From contig CANMFM010000004.1 of assembly GCA_947497175.1 (NCBI GenBank), positions 806,001 to 870,000 of the forward strand: 64,000 bases of DNA, written 5' to 3'. The notes beneath the pieces were generated by a model. That model was given only the letters and a program-made list of their open reading frames with translations, was not told where the DNA came from and ran no database searches. The DNA comes from an uncultured Aquimarina sp. Its GTDB lineage: Bacteria > Bacteroidota > Bacteroidia > Flavobacteriales > Flavobacteriaceae. Both the position numbers and the translations under genes were made by a program. Shown here piece by piece: positions 1-13,700 of this stretch (position 1 is its first letter; the number at the start of each line of letters is the position of its first letter).

Positions 1-33
1 TCAAGCTAACCTTACATAAAAATTAAACTGTCT

Positions 34-432
34 ATGGATAATGTTATGACCCATATTGTTTCAATAACCATTTTATTATTTTTATTGATCACTTTCTTAC
101 AATCCGGAATTGACAAAATAGTCGACTGGAAAGGAAATCTAAACTGGTTAAGAGAACATTTTTCTGCAACGTTTATGGGTAAAATGGTTCCCCTGCTTCT
201 TTCAATAGTTTTGGGTATAGAAATGCTTACCGCCCTTTGTTGTATCATGGGGATCTACTTTTTGATTACAGACGGCTCCCCTTTTTATAGCACACTAGCA
301 ATGTTTTTAGCCTGTTTAACGCTCTTAATGCTGCTTTTTGGACAACGAGTAGCAAAAGACTATCAAGGGGCGCTTACAATCACCTGTTACTTTATAGTAG
401 CCATTTTTGGTTTGTATGTTATCACCCTATAA
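34..432 (+). CDS. DoxX-like small integral membrane protein
   Basis: A 132-residue, very hydrophobic protein with about four predicted membrane helices (roughly residues 6-23, 48-70, 84-103, 113-131). The size, the helix pattern and the short charged segment after helix 1 (GIDKIVDWKGN) resemble DoxX-family membrane proteins, whose exact role is often unknown. An alternative start is the ATG at 46, which would remove four residues and begin directly before helix 1. It converges on the sprF gene, from which it is separated by a strong bidirectional terminator at 671-703. Only 33 bases precede it, so its promoter and any operon partner lie outside the window. The family call is by resemblance only. 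Confidence 0.6.
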   Translation: MDNVMTHIVSITILLFLLITFLQSGIDKIVDWKGNLNWLREHFSATFMGKMVPLLLSIVLGIEMLTALCCIMGIYFLITDGSPFYSTLAMFLACLTLLMLLFGQRVAKDYQGALTITCYFIVAIFGLYVITL

Positions 433-573
433 ACGACTTTATTTTTTGCGCAAGAAAATACACTCTTCTTTGTTACAATTTTGATTGCTATCTGAATCTT
501 CCTGACTGACATAAATATGTCGTCAATAAATGTATACTTAGCATGCTGAAAGGCCACTACATTTTTTCTTTTA

Positions 574-598
574 TCATCCTGAGTAGAATCGAAAGGGT
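574..598. repeat. Possible degenerate intergenic repeat (TCATCCTGAG...TCGAAAGG)
   Basis: The 433-727 gap between convergent genes holds no convincing gene. Inside it, TCATCCTGAG followed by TCGAAAGG resembles, from memory, a short intergenic element seen many times in Bacteroidota genomes (CATCCTGAGC...GTCGAAGGAT). Only one copy was noticed in the window, so the call is tentative. Confidence 0.25.
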
Positions 599-670
599 AC
601 TGCAAAAAATCAACTTATTTGATAGTTTTAAGTACCTTATGATAGTTATATAGAATTCTAGTTGAATGAA

Positions 671-703
671 AAAAGAGCTTCTTAAAGGTTAAGAAGCTCT
701 TTT
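671..703. terminator. Bidirectional intrinsic terminator
   Basis: A perfect 15-bp inverted repeat (AAAAGAGCTTCTTAA, 3-base loop, TTAAGAAGCTCTTTT) is flanked by T-runs on both strands. It lies between the convergent DoxX-like gene and sprF, so it can stop transcription from both sides and would end the sprCDBF transcript. Confidence 0.9.
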
Positions 704-727
704 TTGTATTTATATTTTCATTTTATG

Positions 728-1684
728 TTAATAGGTACATCCACATTTACTTTGTCTACAACCAAAGTCTAACCCCAGGGTAATCATATGGGATCCTGCC
801 GCTGTAGTTGGTTCTAGCACCTCATTTACATTTACCTGATATCCATAGGCTACATAAAAATTGGATTTTTTGATCCCTATCATAGGAGATACTGAAAGAG
901 GTTTAAAATCTTGATCTACTAGTGATCTTAAACTAATTCCTGCCCAATAGTAATCTCCTCGATGCATTTTACGCACTTTTAGATTAATATCAGTTGTTGA
1001 ACGGCCATCTCCAGAAAAATTCTGATACAAAATAGAGGGTTCTACTTCAATATCACTAAATCTGTGATAGAAAGTATAACCTGTATATAAATAATAGTTT
1101 TGTATTTGTGAAGGCTCTGTAGGGTTAAAATCATCAATTTGCTTCTGCAATAAGTTTACTGCGTTTGCGCTTAAAAAGAATCTTCCTATTCGATACAACA
1201 TCGAAATATCGAAGTTAGAATCATTTACACTAATATCCGCCAATCCTGGATTAAATGGATTGTCTGGATCTCCATTACTAAACTCTGAAGTATCAATACC
1301 AAATTGAGTAAATTTATAGCTAATACCAAAAGATAGGTATTGGTTGTTATATTCGCTTAATGTTAAGTGATGGGCAAAAGATAATTGAATACCTCTTTGT
1401 GTAGTAAAACCATTCTGATCATTAAATAATATAGCTCCCACACCTGATCGGTCAGATATTCTACCGTCAATAGATAAAGATTGAGTTCCCGGCGAATCTT
1501 CAATACTTACCCATTGTTCAAAACCAGAAGCTCTAACCTGCCAACAGTCACCTATCCCAGCGTATGCAGAGGAAATTAAATATGGGTTGTCTGCAATATA
1601 CTGGTTTTGTACAGGAGCAAAAAACTCCTGTGCAAAAGTGCAATAGCTTGCAAATAGGCTAAATATTATAATATATTTCTTCAT
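728..1684 (-). CDS. sprF: SprF-like PorP/SprF family outer-membrane protein
   Basis: The 318-residue protein has a signal peptide (residues 1-18, ending CTFAQ) and a body of alternating beta-strand segments typical of the PorP/SprF family. Family hallmarks are the N-terminal stretch around residues 20-45 (QYIADNPYLISSAYAG), then a region matching SGVGAILFNDQNG and beta-barrel-like repeats to the end. In F. johnsoniae SprF is required for secretion of SprB through the type IX system, and PorP-type proteins help retain type B substrates at the surface. It starts 81 bases after the stop of the giant sprB gene on the same strand and is the last gene of the cluster, just before a terminator. The C-terminus is cysteine-rich (CRQSKCGC), which is unusual. 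The family call is secure; the symbol rests on gene order. Confidence 0.88.
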   Translation of the reverse strand: MKKYIIIFSLFASYCTFAQEFFAPVQNQYIADNPYLISSAYAGIGDCWQVRASGFEQWVSIEDSPGTQSLSIDGRISDRSGVGAILFNDQNGFTTQRGIQLSFAHHLTLSEYNNQYLSFGISYKFTQFGIDTSEFSNGDPDNPFNPGLADISVNDSNFDISMLYRIGRFFLSANAVNLLQKQIDDFNPTEPSQIQNYYLYTGYTFYHRFSDIEVEPSILYQNFSGDGRSTTDINLKVRKMHRGDYYWAGISLRSLVDQDFKPLSVSPMIGIKKSNFYVAYGYQVNVNEVLEPTTAAGSHMITLGLDFGCRQSKCGCTY

Positions 1685-1765
1685 CTAACATTTAAAATTA
1701 CAGATCATTAACTTTTCTCTTTCTTTCTTAACCTTACAGTTTATAACTCACTTAGGGCTTATATA

Positions 1766-4700
1766 TTATCTATATAATGTAAAGTGACCTGTAAACTCTC
1801 TATTGTCAACATCATTAAGGATTATTGTATACCAGTAATCTCCAGAAGGAAGTAGTTTTCCTTGATACATACCATCCCAACCTTGTTGATCTCCTTTAAA
1901 TTCTGCGAGCATTCTACCATACCTGTCGAATACCATTACTTCCATATTTTCAAAGAAGAATGGATCATCTGCATTTGGTGTAATCTGTCTTGGATACCAG
2001 AAGCGATCGTCTGGATTACCGTTTGGATTGTCTGGTGTAAAGTAGTTAGGAATACGAATATTAATATACGTTAACCTCTGAACTACAATAGTTTCACACC
2101 CAGCAGCATCAACAACTCGTAATACATAATCTGCAGTTTCTCTTATTACAAAGATATTTCCAGCTAATTCTGTATAGTCTAACGGATCTAGATTATCAAT
2201 GGTCATACCATCTTCTAATCTTGCAAAGTAGTATGCATAATTCGGTTCTCTATCAAACTGTCTTCCTCCTTCTACAATAATTTGATACTCATTAGGGTCC
2301 TGAGGGTTGTTTGTCATTTGCGCAACTGGAGTGCTAAGCGGAGTATATTCTAATACTTCTATCTCGCCTACACTTCTTCTACACATCTGGAACTCCATAA
2401 ATCCTTCATACTCTCCTGGAGTCACTTCAAAAGTATTGTCCAGGCTGGTATTGTTCGCAGGGTTTGGTGTTCCGTTAATACCTTCAATGGTATAAATAAC
2501 ATCCAAAGTTCTTGTTAAAGAGTCAATATCAAAAGTTACAAAGTATCTTTCATCAGTAGTCATTACAGGATTTTCCGGATCACTGTAATCATATTCAGGA
2601 CAAATCAAACTTTGAACTAAAGGAGCTTCGAGTCGTACTCCTGGAGTAATCTCAATATTAAACGCTCCCTGACAATTTGCACTATTCTGTGAATCTCTAA
2701 TAAATAAGGTAGTTGTTCCACCTGGTAAATTATCGATAAACAAGTTTGTCGGGTCTGGAACTAATTGATAACTAACACCATCAATACTCCAGTAATATTC
2801 TGGACTAGCCGGTGGTAATGGTTGCAACCCTCCAGTTATTGATACTGTTGCAGTACCATTCATATCTCCTTCACAATCTTCTGGTGTTGTAGCAGTTATA
2901 ATAGCTTCAATAGGAGCTGGCTCAATGATTTCTACATCTATTTCTTCTCTAGGGCACCCATTAAAATCTTCAACTTCTACACGGTAGATATCAGCTGGTA
3001 AATTTTCAAAAGTATGTTCTCCAGGCAAGTTATCAATGTCATCCTCTAAGAAGGTAAACACTGCATCACCGGCACTATTATATAATGAATAGAAATATGG
3101 TGCAGTACCTCCAACAGCAGTTACTCTAATACTACCATCGGTTTCTCCGTTACAAGAGATAGGCTCTTCAAAAACTTCTATAATAAACTCTGTTGGTTGA
3201 CGTATTTCAAAATTTTGAACATCATCAACACAATCACCACTTGTTGTTGTATAGGTATAGGTTCCTGCTAATAAGTCTCCGAAGAAACTAGTAGTTTGTG
3301 TATTTCCAGAACCTATTGGTCCAGGCAACTCAACAGGGTTACCTAAGTAATCTGTACCTTCTACTCTATAGCCATAGCCGCCTAAACCTCCGGTTGCAAC
3401 AGCATCTATAGAACCTGTTGGCTCACTAAAACACACAATAGAATCGTTGCTTAGATCCAGCGTTACCACTAATGGATCCGGGTTTCTGACCTGTATTGTG
3501 TTTGACGCATCAGAAACACACATATTACCATCTCTAACATAGAACTGATAATCTCCTGCCGGTAATCCTGCAAATATATCGCTAAGCTGGAATGTAATTG
3601 TGGTTCCTCCATCGCTACTAATACCAAACTCATAAGGCGCTCCAATACCACCTCCAGGAATCACCTGAATGTTATTAGGATTCGCCGTTAAACAGCTTAT
3701 ACCTGTAGGATTAACATCTATGGTTAACACTGGTGGTGTATCTATAATAACTGTTGTGGTAGCCTCACAAGTCAAATTATCAGAAACGGTAACAACGTAA
3801 GTTCCTGGTTTTAGATCTTCCCACATAAAGGTGTCAGTACCGTTATTTACAGCTGCATTTTGTGTGCCGTCAGGTAGTGTTAATGCAAAGAAATACGTTC
3901 CTGCACCTTGACCTCCGGTTACTCTAGCAGTGATTATTCCATCTTCACTATCAGAACAATCTAAAGTAATATTAGCGATTGGATCAAGTACCAAAGGAAC
4001 TGGTGGTTGAATATTGATCGTGTCTGTTTGCTCACAACCTCTACTGTCTCTCACCCTAACAACATAGTCTATCCCTGCTGGTGCAACTCCTCCATCTAGT
4101 CCAAAATCTCCAAATCTTGGGTCGGTTCCAAAAGGCACTAATATTCCTCCTCCTGCATCTTCCAATTGGTATTCTAATGTACCGGTACCGCCACTCGCTA
4201 CTGCTTCAATTAAAGCATCATCTCCTCCCGGAGCTGGTGGATTACAACTCTCATCACGTATTTGATTTGCCGTAACTGTGATTACAGGTGGTAAAGTAAT
4301 TGCTTGTGTATTAGAATCTGCATCACAGAATGGTGTATTAGTAGCCGTTACAGTAACCACTATATTACCCGCTTCTAATCCAGGAATATTAAGTCCTATT
4401 GCCGGATCTGTGGTTGTGTCTCCCGCACCACTAACGATGGTACCTGTTGTTGTATTGGTAGCATCAAACGTATACGACCCTGTGTATCCTGTTACAATTA
4501 AATTAACTGATCCATCTGGTGGCGTTGTATTAAAACATGTAATATCATTCCCTAACGTAATTTCAGCTTCGATCGTATCGAACTCGGCTATATCATACGC
4601 AGGAGTATCAATAGTACAGGTTGTCGTTTGATCCGTAATCGTAAACACATACGAACCAACAGCTGGTAATGTAAAGATCGCAATCGTTTCTACCTCTGGG

Positions 4701-7700
4701 GTACCTAGATCATCTCCCGTACCTGCCGCAACAGTCTGAGTAACCGGTGTAGCCGTTCCTCCATTCTCTACAAAATCAAATGGACCCGTACCTCCAGTAA
4801 TCGATACGATCACTGTCTCTGGGTTAGTACATGAAATAACACCTCCATTAACTGCAGAAGTATCTCTAGTTACCGTTGGATCTGTCATAATCGGGAAGTC
4901 CGGAACTACAACATTCAAGGTAGCAATTGCACAATTGTTCTCATCTATAACATCAATAGCATAGTTACCCGGTACCGGTGCAGTAATCTCATACTGAACA
5001 CCTGCCGCAGTACCATCTGCATCAGCAACATCGGTCTCTGATCCTGATGATGATGGACCTGTATAAGATACATCATATGGAGCCGTTCCTCCTGTGATCG
5101 TTAAAGTAATCACTGGGAATACTCCATCATTCATCGCATCACATGCATATAGACTCTGTGATGGAACAACATTAAGTGCTGCCGCTGGCTCAGTAACTAC
5201 TACCTGAATAGCTGGTGTATTTGTACATCCTTTATCTGAAGTAACTACAATATCATAAGTACCTGCTGGTAAATTTTCAAATAACGGATTCGCCTGTGCT
5301 GGTCTAGTTAAAGGACCTGCCGTAATCTCATAAGTATATGGTGGATTGTCATCTGCCGAAGGATCTAATTCAACTAAAATTGATCCGTCATTTCCTCCAT
5401 TACAATTAACTGGTGTTGGTCTTCCTGTTGGAATTGGATCTAAGAATGTAGGCACTGTAATTTCAACTGTAGCTGTACAACCTGGTGCTGTATTAATAGC
5501 ACTATCGGTCACTTCCACTCTATAATCTCCCGGGAAGATACCATCTGTACCTGCGACAGTACTACTAAATGTAAGTTGATTTGCCCCCGGACCTGCTGTT
5601 TGAGTAACTCCTGCAATAGAAGTGCCTGTGCCGGCATCAACCAAATCAAAAGTGAAATTACCAGGGTTCGTTGCAAAATCAGAACCTCCGGTTACGGTTG
5701 CTATAATAGTAGCATCGTTATCTCTACACGTTGGTTCGGTAATTGTAGCAGTAACAGATAATTCTGGGAATACTGTAATCGTTTCTGGAGTCGAAGGACA
5801 TCCATTTTCATCAAAAGCAACTACCGTATAAGTGCCCGGCCCACTGACTGTAAAGTCTATCGTAGCCGTATTTGGACCTGTAGATGTACCTGCAACCTGA
5901 GCCCCACCATCCAAAGCGAAGGTTAATGTTCCTGCTCCCGGTGGAATTACCACATTGCTTGTAGCTGTTACGGTAAATGTATAGTTATTGTCAAATGTAC
6001 ACGCATCGTCCACAAAGGCATCAATAGTATTAATTACTGGTGCTGGGGTAAATGGTGGTATTGTGATTTGCTCTGGAGTAATACATCCATTAGCATCTCG
6101 TACAAAAACTACCCAATCTAAACTCACTCCAGGATCTAAACTAAACGTATTCGTCTCTGGGAATGCGCCTGGTGTAGGTGGTGGTGGACCAGGAACTAAT
6201 GTTCCTGCTGCAAAAGCAAACTCATATGGTGTAACTCCTCCATCAGCAATCATTGTAACTGTTGAAAGTGGTGTGTTACAATTCGGGAACGTTGCATCAT
6301 CTAAAGCTAGTGTTAATGGTTCTGGTTCTGTAATGGTTACTGTATTAGAATCATCATCACAGAATGGTGTTGCTGTAGCTGTAACTGTTACAACAATATC
6401 TCCAGCTCCTAAACCTGAAATTGTAATTGGTCCAGCAGCAGTATCTTCACCTGTACTATTCACCGTTGCTCCACTAGTTGTATTTGTGGCAACATAATCA
6501 TAAGTACCTGTATATCCAGTCACTGTTAACGTAACTTCTCCTGTGGTGTCACCATTACATCCTACATTGGTTAATGGAGCTATGGTAGCTTCGATCGTAT
6601 CGAACTCGGCTATATCATACGCAGGAGTATCAATAGTACAGGTTGTCGTTTGATCCGTAATCGTAAACACATACGAACCAACAGCTGGTAATGTAAAGAT
6701 CGCAATCGTTTCTACCTCTGGGGTACCTAGATCATCTCCCGTACCTGCCGCAACAGTCTGAGTAACCGGTGTAGCCGTTCCTCCATTCTCTACAAAATCA
6801 AATGGACCCGTACCTCCAGTAATCGATACGATCACTGTCTCTGGGTTAGTACATGAAATAACACCTCCATTAACTGCAGAAGTATCTCTAGTTACCGTTG
6901 GATCTGTCATAATCGGGAAGTCCGGAACTACAACATTCAAGGTAGCAATTGCACAATTGTTCTCATCTATAACATCAATAGCATAGTTACCCGGTACCGG
7001 TGCAGTAATCTCATACTGAACACCTGCCGCAGTACCATCTGCATCAGCAACATCGGTCTCTGATCCTGATGATGATGGACCTGTATAAGATACATCATAT
7101 GGAGCCGTTCCTACTGTGATCGTTAAAGTAATCACTGGGAATACTCCATCATTCATCGCATCACATGCATATAGACTCTGTGATGGAACAACATTAAGTG
7201 CTGCCGCTGGCTCAGTAACTACTACCTGAATAGCTGGTGTATTTGTACATCCTTTATCTGAAGTAACTACAATATCATAAGTACCTGCTGGTAAATTTTC
7301 AAATAACGGATTCGCCTGTGCTGGTCTAGTTAAAGGACCTGCCGTAATCTCATAAGTATATGGTGGATTGTCATCTGCCGAAGGATCTAATTCAACTAAA
7401 ATTGATCCGTCATTTCCTCCATTACAATTAACTGGTGTTGGTCTTCCTGTTGGAATTGGATCTAAGAATGTAGGCACTGTAATTTCAACTGTAGCTGTAC
7501 AACCTGGTGCTGTATTAATAGCACTATCGGTCACTTCCACTCTATAATCTCCCGGGAAGATACCATCTGTACCTGCGACAGTACTACTAAATGTAAGTTG
7601 ATTTGCCCCCGGACCTGCTGTTTGAGTAACTCCTGCAATAGAAGTGCCTGTGCCGGCATCAACCAAATCAAAAGTGAAATTACCAGGGTTCGTTGCAAAA

Positions 7701-10700
7701 TCAGAACCTCCGGTTACGGTTGCTATAATAGTAGCATCGTTATCTCTACACGTTGGTTCGGTAATTGTAGCAGTAACAGATAATTCTGGGAATACTGTAA
7801 TCGTTTCTGGAGTCGAAGGACATCCATTTTCATCAAAAGCAACTACCGTATAAGTGCCCGGCCCACTGACTGTAAAGTCTATCGTAGCCGTATTTGGACC
7901 TGTAGATGTACCTGCAACCTGAGCCCCACCATCCAAAGCGAAGGTTAATGTTCCTGCTCCCGGTGGAATTACCACATTGCTTGTAGCTGTTACGGTAAAT
8001 GTATAGTTATTGTCAAATGTACACGCATCGTCCACAAAGGCATCAATAGTATTAATTACTGGTGCTGGGGTAAATGGTGGTATTGTGATCTCTCTAGACA
8101 CCACACAATCATTAGCATCCTCAACAAAGATTACCCAAGTAGTGCTAGTTGTAGGGTCTAAATCGAAAGTATTTGTAAGTGGATACACTCCAGGGTCTGG
8201 TTGTGGAGCTGCACCTGCAACTGCTGCAAAACTATAAGGGGCAACTCCTCCGTTAGCATCCATAGTAACCGTTGAAAGTGGTGTGTTACAGTTTGTAGCT
8301 GTAGCGTTAACAAATGCCAATGTTAGTGGTGTTGCTGGTTGTGTAATTCTAAATGGCGCAGCATCAGTACATGGTATTGCAGCACCACTAGTCTCTACTA
8401 CTCTTACGAAATAATTACCTTCTCCTAAACCTCCAGCAGTCGCTGTAAATACAGGAGATGTTAAGGTCCCTGAAATTGTAGTTGAAACCCCTGTGTCTGA
8501 ATTAAATATTTCCCAATCTACAGTGGTTGCAGAAGTAGTAACCGTAAAAGTTACTTCTCCATTAGTATCTCCAAAACAATTTGCTGGATCTGTGTTATCA
8601 ATCACTACATCAAAACCTGGAGGATTTACTACAGGAACAGCTTCAAAATATCTACATCCTGATGCGGTATCAATAATCTCAAAAACATAAGGAGTACCAT
8701 AATCTAAACCTGTAAATTCATGTCGTGTTTCATTTCCAAAAGCATTAGGAAGCGGAGCAGAAACTCCTCCTAACTCTCCATTTAAAGCTTCATAAGGAGG
8801 TATGGTGGATGTCGGTGGACTCGTTCTAAATTCATTTATTAAAAATGGACCCTCTCCTCCTGTCACTGTGATCTGATACGTTGCTCCTGAAGAACAATCT
8901 GTAGGGACCGGAGTGGCATCAAAATCTAAATCAAAAGGTGGTTGCGCTACCGCAAATGGCCCCACCTGATTACTACATCCATCAGATCCTACAATATTAA
9001 CAAAGTAAGATCCCGCATCTAAGTTATCAAATGTTGGTCCTGTACCCACAGCTAGGTTTTGTGGGTTTGTAGTTGTTCTTGTATTTTGTGTTAAATCATT
9101 ATTTAGTAAAATATATGTATAATCTGTTATTCCAGCAGAACCACCAGTTGCAGCATTTAACACGATTGTACCGGTAATGTTTGTAGAACAATCAATATCA
9201 ATAATATTATCAATTGTAGCCGTAATCTGTGGGGATTCAGTTACCGTTTCTGTAATTGTAGCACTTAAACATTCTTTTGCATCTCTAATCTCGAAATCAT
9301 AAGATCCCGCCGCTAAATTTGAGAAAGTAAGGTTTGAAGTAAAAGTACCGGCTGGTAATATTCTAGCTTCAAAAGGACCTTCACCAGCGGTAGGTGTTAT
9401 TGTTATTGATCCCGTAGACTCACCAAAACAAAGTACCGGTGTAGCCGCTGTCGTTGCTGTAGGTGTAACCGTAGGATTAACAGTTATTGGAGCTGATAAA
9501 GCTGTACAACCTTCTCCATCCGTTACTCTAATTTCATAATTACCTGCCGCATTAATAGATGCAGGTGAAGTTACTCCACTGCTAAATACTGTACTGGTAC
9601 CCGCTAGTAATATATCAAAAGTATAGGTGCTATCTCCTCCCGTTGCACTAAAACTAACTGTAGCATCTGGAGATGCAGAACAGTCTAGATCTTTCGTAAG
9701 ATTAGCAGTCACTGTTAACTCTGGATTAATCGTAAAGCTAATCACTGCTGATGTACATGTACTTGCCGTATTCGTTACCGTGACATCATAATTCCCTGGT
9801 GAAAGATTCGGAATCTCAAAAGTAGTAGCGTTTGGAGCCGGTGGTGATGCTAAGAAGGTAACCGCAACTGGTGCTCCTCCATTCAAACTATAAGTAAATG
9901 GACCTACTGGTGTTTCTGTTGGTGTAATAACAATCCACTGCGTAGCAGGATCTGCTGGTGTATAACACTCATCTCCTCCATCATTTAACGCTAGTGTAGG
10001 TGGACCCGTAACTGGTACGATAACCTGGTCATCAAACTCACAAGCTAGTGCAGGATCACTGTTGTCTCGTACAAAAACAGTATAGGTAGCAGGTGCTAAA
10101 CCGCTAAACACATTGCTGCTCTGGTAAGCCACAATAACTCCTGTACCTGCAGCATCTCTTAACTCATATTGGTAACCGCCTCGTCCACCTACAGCCGTAA
10201 CCGTGATGGTTCCTGTTGGATTACCACAATCTGCCTCATCAACGGCAGCCGTAAAACTCAATGCTGTTGTAGGCTCTGTAATATCTACAGTAGCAGTATC
10301 CGTACAGTTTCCTGATGCTAAACTAGTATCAGTTACTGTAATTGTATACGTTCCCGCAACTAATGGTGTTCCTGCGGTTCCTACTAAGTTTACTGTAGGA
10401 GTAGCAACACCTGTTGCACTAAATATAACGGTAGTAGCTGGTGCTGGACCTGTTACTGTATAATCAAATGATGTACTATTAGCTACTGTAAACGATAACT
10501 CTCCATCATTGTCGCCAACACAAGTAACCGGTCGGTCTTGTGTGGCACTTGTGATTTCTATCTCTGGAACTGCTGTCCCTGCAAATGTACCCGTGTTGGT
10601 ACATTCGTTATCACTTCGTCTTGCTGTAACTGTATACGAAATACCGTTAGTAAACGTATAATTAGTCGTAGTACTAAATGCTGTAGTACCCGTACCCGCA

Positions 10701-13700
10701 GATCCAGTCGCAGGATCTGGTGTAATACTAAATTCATAAACCGTCGGAGCTGTCAGTACAGGTAATGCTGAAACAACAACATCTACCGTCTGATTAGTAC
10801 AATCCTGATCACCCGGAGTAATCGAAACGCTATCAACTTCTAATCGTGGGTCTATAGTAATCGGAAAACTTTCTACACAAGTCCCGCCAACGTTACGAAT
10901 ATAAACCGTAAACGAACCATCTCCCGCAAAATCTATCTCGAATGGAATCGCTCCTACTGGCGTAAATGGACCCGCAGGGTTTAAACTAAACTCGTATGTA
11001 CCTGAACCTCCAGTAATCGCTATAACCTGTGCCTGAGCTCCAGGAGTAGCAGTACAACTTAATAACCTGAAATCATCATCAATAGTAGCGGTGATCGCTC
11101 CAGGTGGCGTAAGTGATATTGGGCCTAGTGATAATTCACAACCAAATTGATCTCTTACTATAACATTGTGTGCTACTGAAGCATCTACACCATTAAACGT
11201 ATTGCTAGTAGCAGCAATAGGTCCAACGGTTACCTCATTAGCCGTTCCTTGATCTAATACATAAGTAAATGGACCCTCACCAGCGGTAAGTGTAACCGTA
11301 ATACCTCCTGTATCTGTTGAACAGATAGGTTGTATAGGTGCAAGGCTCCCTGCTAATGCTTCATATGGTGTTACTATAAATGGAGCTGACGATGCCGTAC
11401 AGTTTTCACCATCGGTAACACGTATTGTATAAGTATCTGGTGTATTAATTGATGCCACTGAAGTCACATTTGCACTAAAAACGCCTCCTCCAGAATCGAT
11501 AATATCAAATGTATAAGTACCATCACCTCCTGTGGCACTAAACTCTACGGTTGCATCTGCTGTAGGAGCACACGTAAGATCTTTCGTAAGATTAGCAGTC
11601 ACTGTTAACTCTGGATTAATCGTAAAGCTAATCACTGCTGATGTACATGTACTTGCCGTATTCGTTACCGTGACATCATAATTCCCTGGTGAAAGATTCG
11701 GAATCTCAAAAGTAGTAGCGTTTGGAGCCGGTGGTGATGCTAAGAAGGTAACCGCAACTGGTGCTCCTCCATTCAAACTATAAGTAAATGGACCTACTGG
11801 TGTTTCTGTTGGTGTAATAACAATCCACTGCGTAGCAGGATCTGCTGGTGTATAACACTCATCTCCTCCATCATTTAACGCTAGTGTAGGTGGACCCGTA
11901 ACTGGTACGATAACCTGGTCATCAAACTCACAAGCTAGTGCAGGATCACTGTTGTCTCGTACAAAAACAGTATAGGTAGCAGGTGCTAAACCGCTAAACA
12001 CATTGCTGCTCTGGTAAGCCACAATAACTCCTGTACCTGCAGCATCTCTTAACTCATATTGGTAACCGCCTCGTCCACCTACAGCCGTAACCGTGATGGT
12101 TCCTGTTGGATTACCACAATCTGCCTCATCAACGGCAGCCGTAAAACTCAATGCTGTTGTAGGCTCTGTAATATCTACAGTAGCAGTATCCGTACAGTTT
12201 CCTGATGCTAAACTAGTATCAGTTACTGTAATTGTATACGTTCCCGCAACTAATGGTGTTCCTGCGGTTCCTACTAAGTTTACTGTAGGAGTAGCAACAC
12301 CTGTTGCACTAAATATAACGGTAGTAGCTGGTGCTGGACCTGTTACTGTATAATCAAATGATGTACTATTAGCTACTGTAAACGATAACTCTCCATCATT
12401 GTCGCCAACACAAGTAACCGGTCGGTCTTGTGTGGCACTTGTGATTTCTATCTCTGGAACTGCTGTCCCTGCAAATGTACCCGTGTTGGTACATTCGTTA
12501 TCACTTCGTCTTGCTGTAACTGTATACGAAATACCGTTAGTAAACGTATAATTAGTCGTAGTACTAAATGCTGTAGTACCCGTACCCGCAGATCCAGTCG
12601 CAGGGTCTGGCGTAATACTAAATTCATAAATTGTAGGTGCGGTAAGTGCCGGTAAAGCAGAAACAACGACATCCACAGTTTGGTTTGCACAATTCTGATT
12701 ACCCGGAGTAATCGAAACGCTATCAACTTCTAATCGTGGGTCTATAGTAATCGGGAAACTCTCAACACAAGTTCCGGCCTGATCTCTTATATACAAGGTA
12801 AAAGAACCTGATGTAGCAAAATCAATCTCAAAAGGAATTGCTCCAACTGCCGTAAATGGCCCCGCAGGATTTAAACTCCATTCATAACTACCAGATCCTC
12901 CTGAAATTGCAGTAATTTGTGCTTGTGCATCTGGTGTAGCTGTACAACTCAATAATCTAAAATCGTCATCAATGGTAGCTACAATTGCACCTGGAGTTGT
13001 AAATGTTACGTCAGGAGTCACTGTAAAATCACATCCGAATTGATCTTCAACGGTAACCGTATGAGACACATTTGGATCAACATTGTTAAATGTTTCGGTT
13101 GTATTATTGCTTGGGCCAATGCGAACTTCAGATGGCGTACCTCCATTTAAAATATAAGTAAACGGTCCTTCGGCAAAACCAGCAGTAATATCTACTCGAA
13201 TGGCCCCCAGATCGCTGTTACACGTTGGGTTTATTGGGGTAGCAGTTGCCTCGACTGGCACATAATCTGTTACATTTACAGAGCCTGCAAACACCACACA
13301 ATTGGTAGCATTATCAGAAACATATACCGGATAATTACCAGCAGCAGTAGCTCTAAATCTATATGTAGTACCTGCTTCTGGTAAAAGATTCGTTCCCAGA
13401 AAATCCATCTGATCATTAAATGCAAAGCTTGGTGGGGTTCCTGTCCCTCCGGTAACGATTACTTCGTAAATAGCTATATCACGATCTGGATCAAATGGTG
13501 GTGCCGATGGGTCAAAATCTGGATGTGTTGGATCATTAAGATTTGGATTCGGCTGATAGTCAGGGTTACAACGTAGGTCTTCTATCAAGGCAATTGTTGC
13601 CGAAAACGTTGCTGCAGGATCTATTGTTATAGTAAAAGGTTCTGAACAACTACCATCGGCAGAAATTACCTGTACATCATAAGTGTCTGGATTAAGACCA

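Noticed and set aside
387..605. 72-residue minus-strand frame overlapping the end of the DoxX-like gene
   Set aside because: Overlaps a better-supported gene and lies against a terminator; composition is not protein-like.
5576..8237. Open frames on the plus strand inside sprB, several in identical pairs (for example at 5576 and 7598)
   Set aside because: They are antisense shadows of the adhesin gene. They occur in pairs only because the underlying DNA is duplicated with the same 2,022-bp offset.
4565..12604. Possible CRISPR array or assembly duplication in the repeat-rich adhesin gene
   Set aside because: Repeats are long, coding and in frame, without short repeats and unique spacers. An assembly error cannot be ruled out but the diverged intervening sequences argue against it.
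10203..12655. Paired plus-strand frames at 10203/12093 and 10538/12428
   Set aside because: Antisense shadows duplicated by repeat B (offset 1,890 bp); no signal, no family resemblance.
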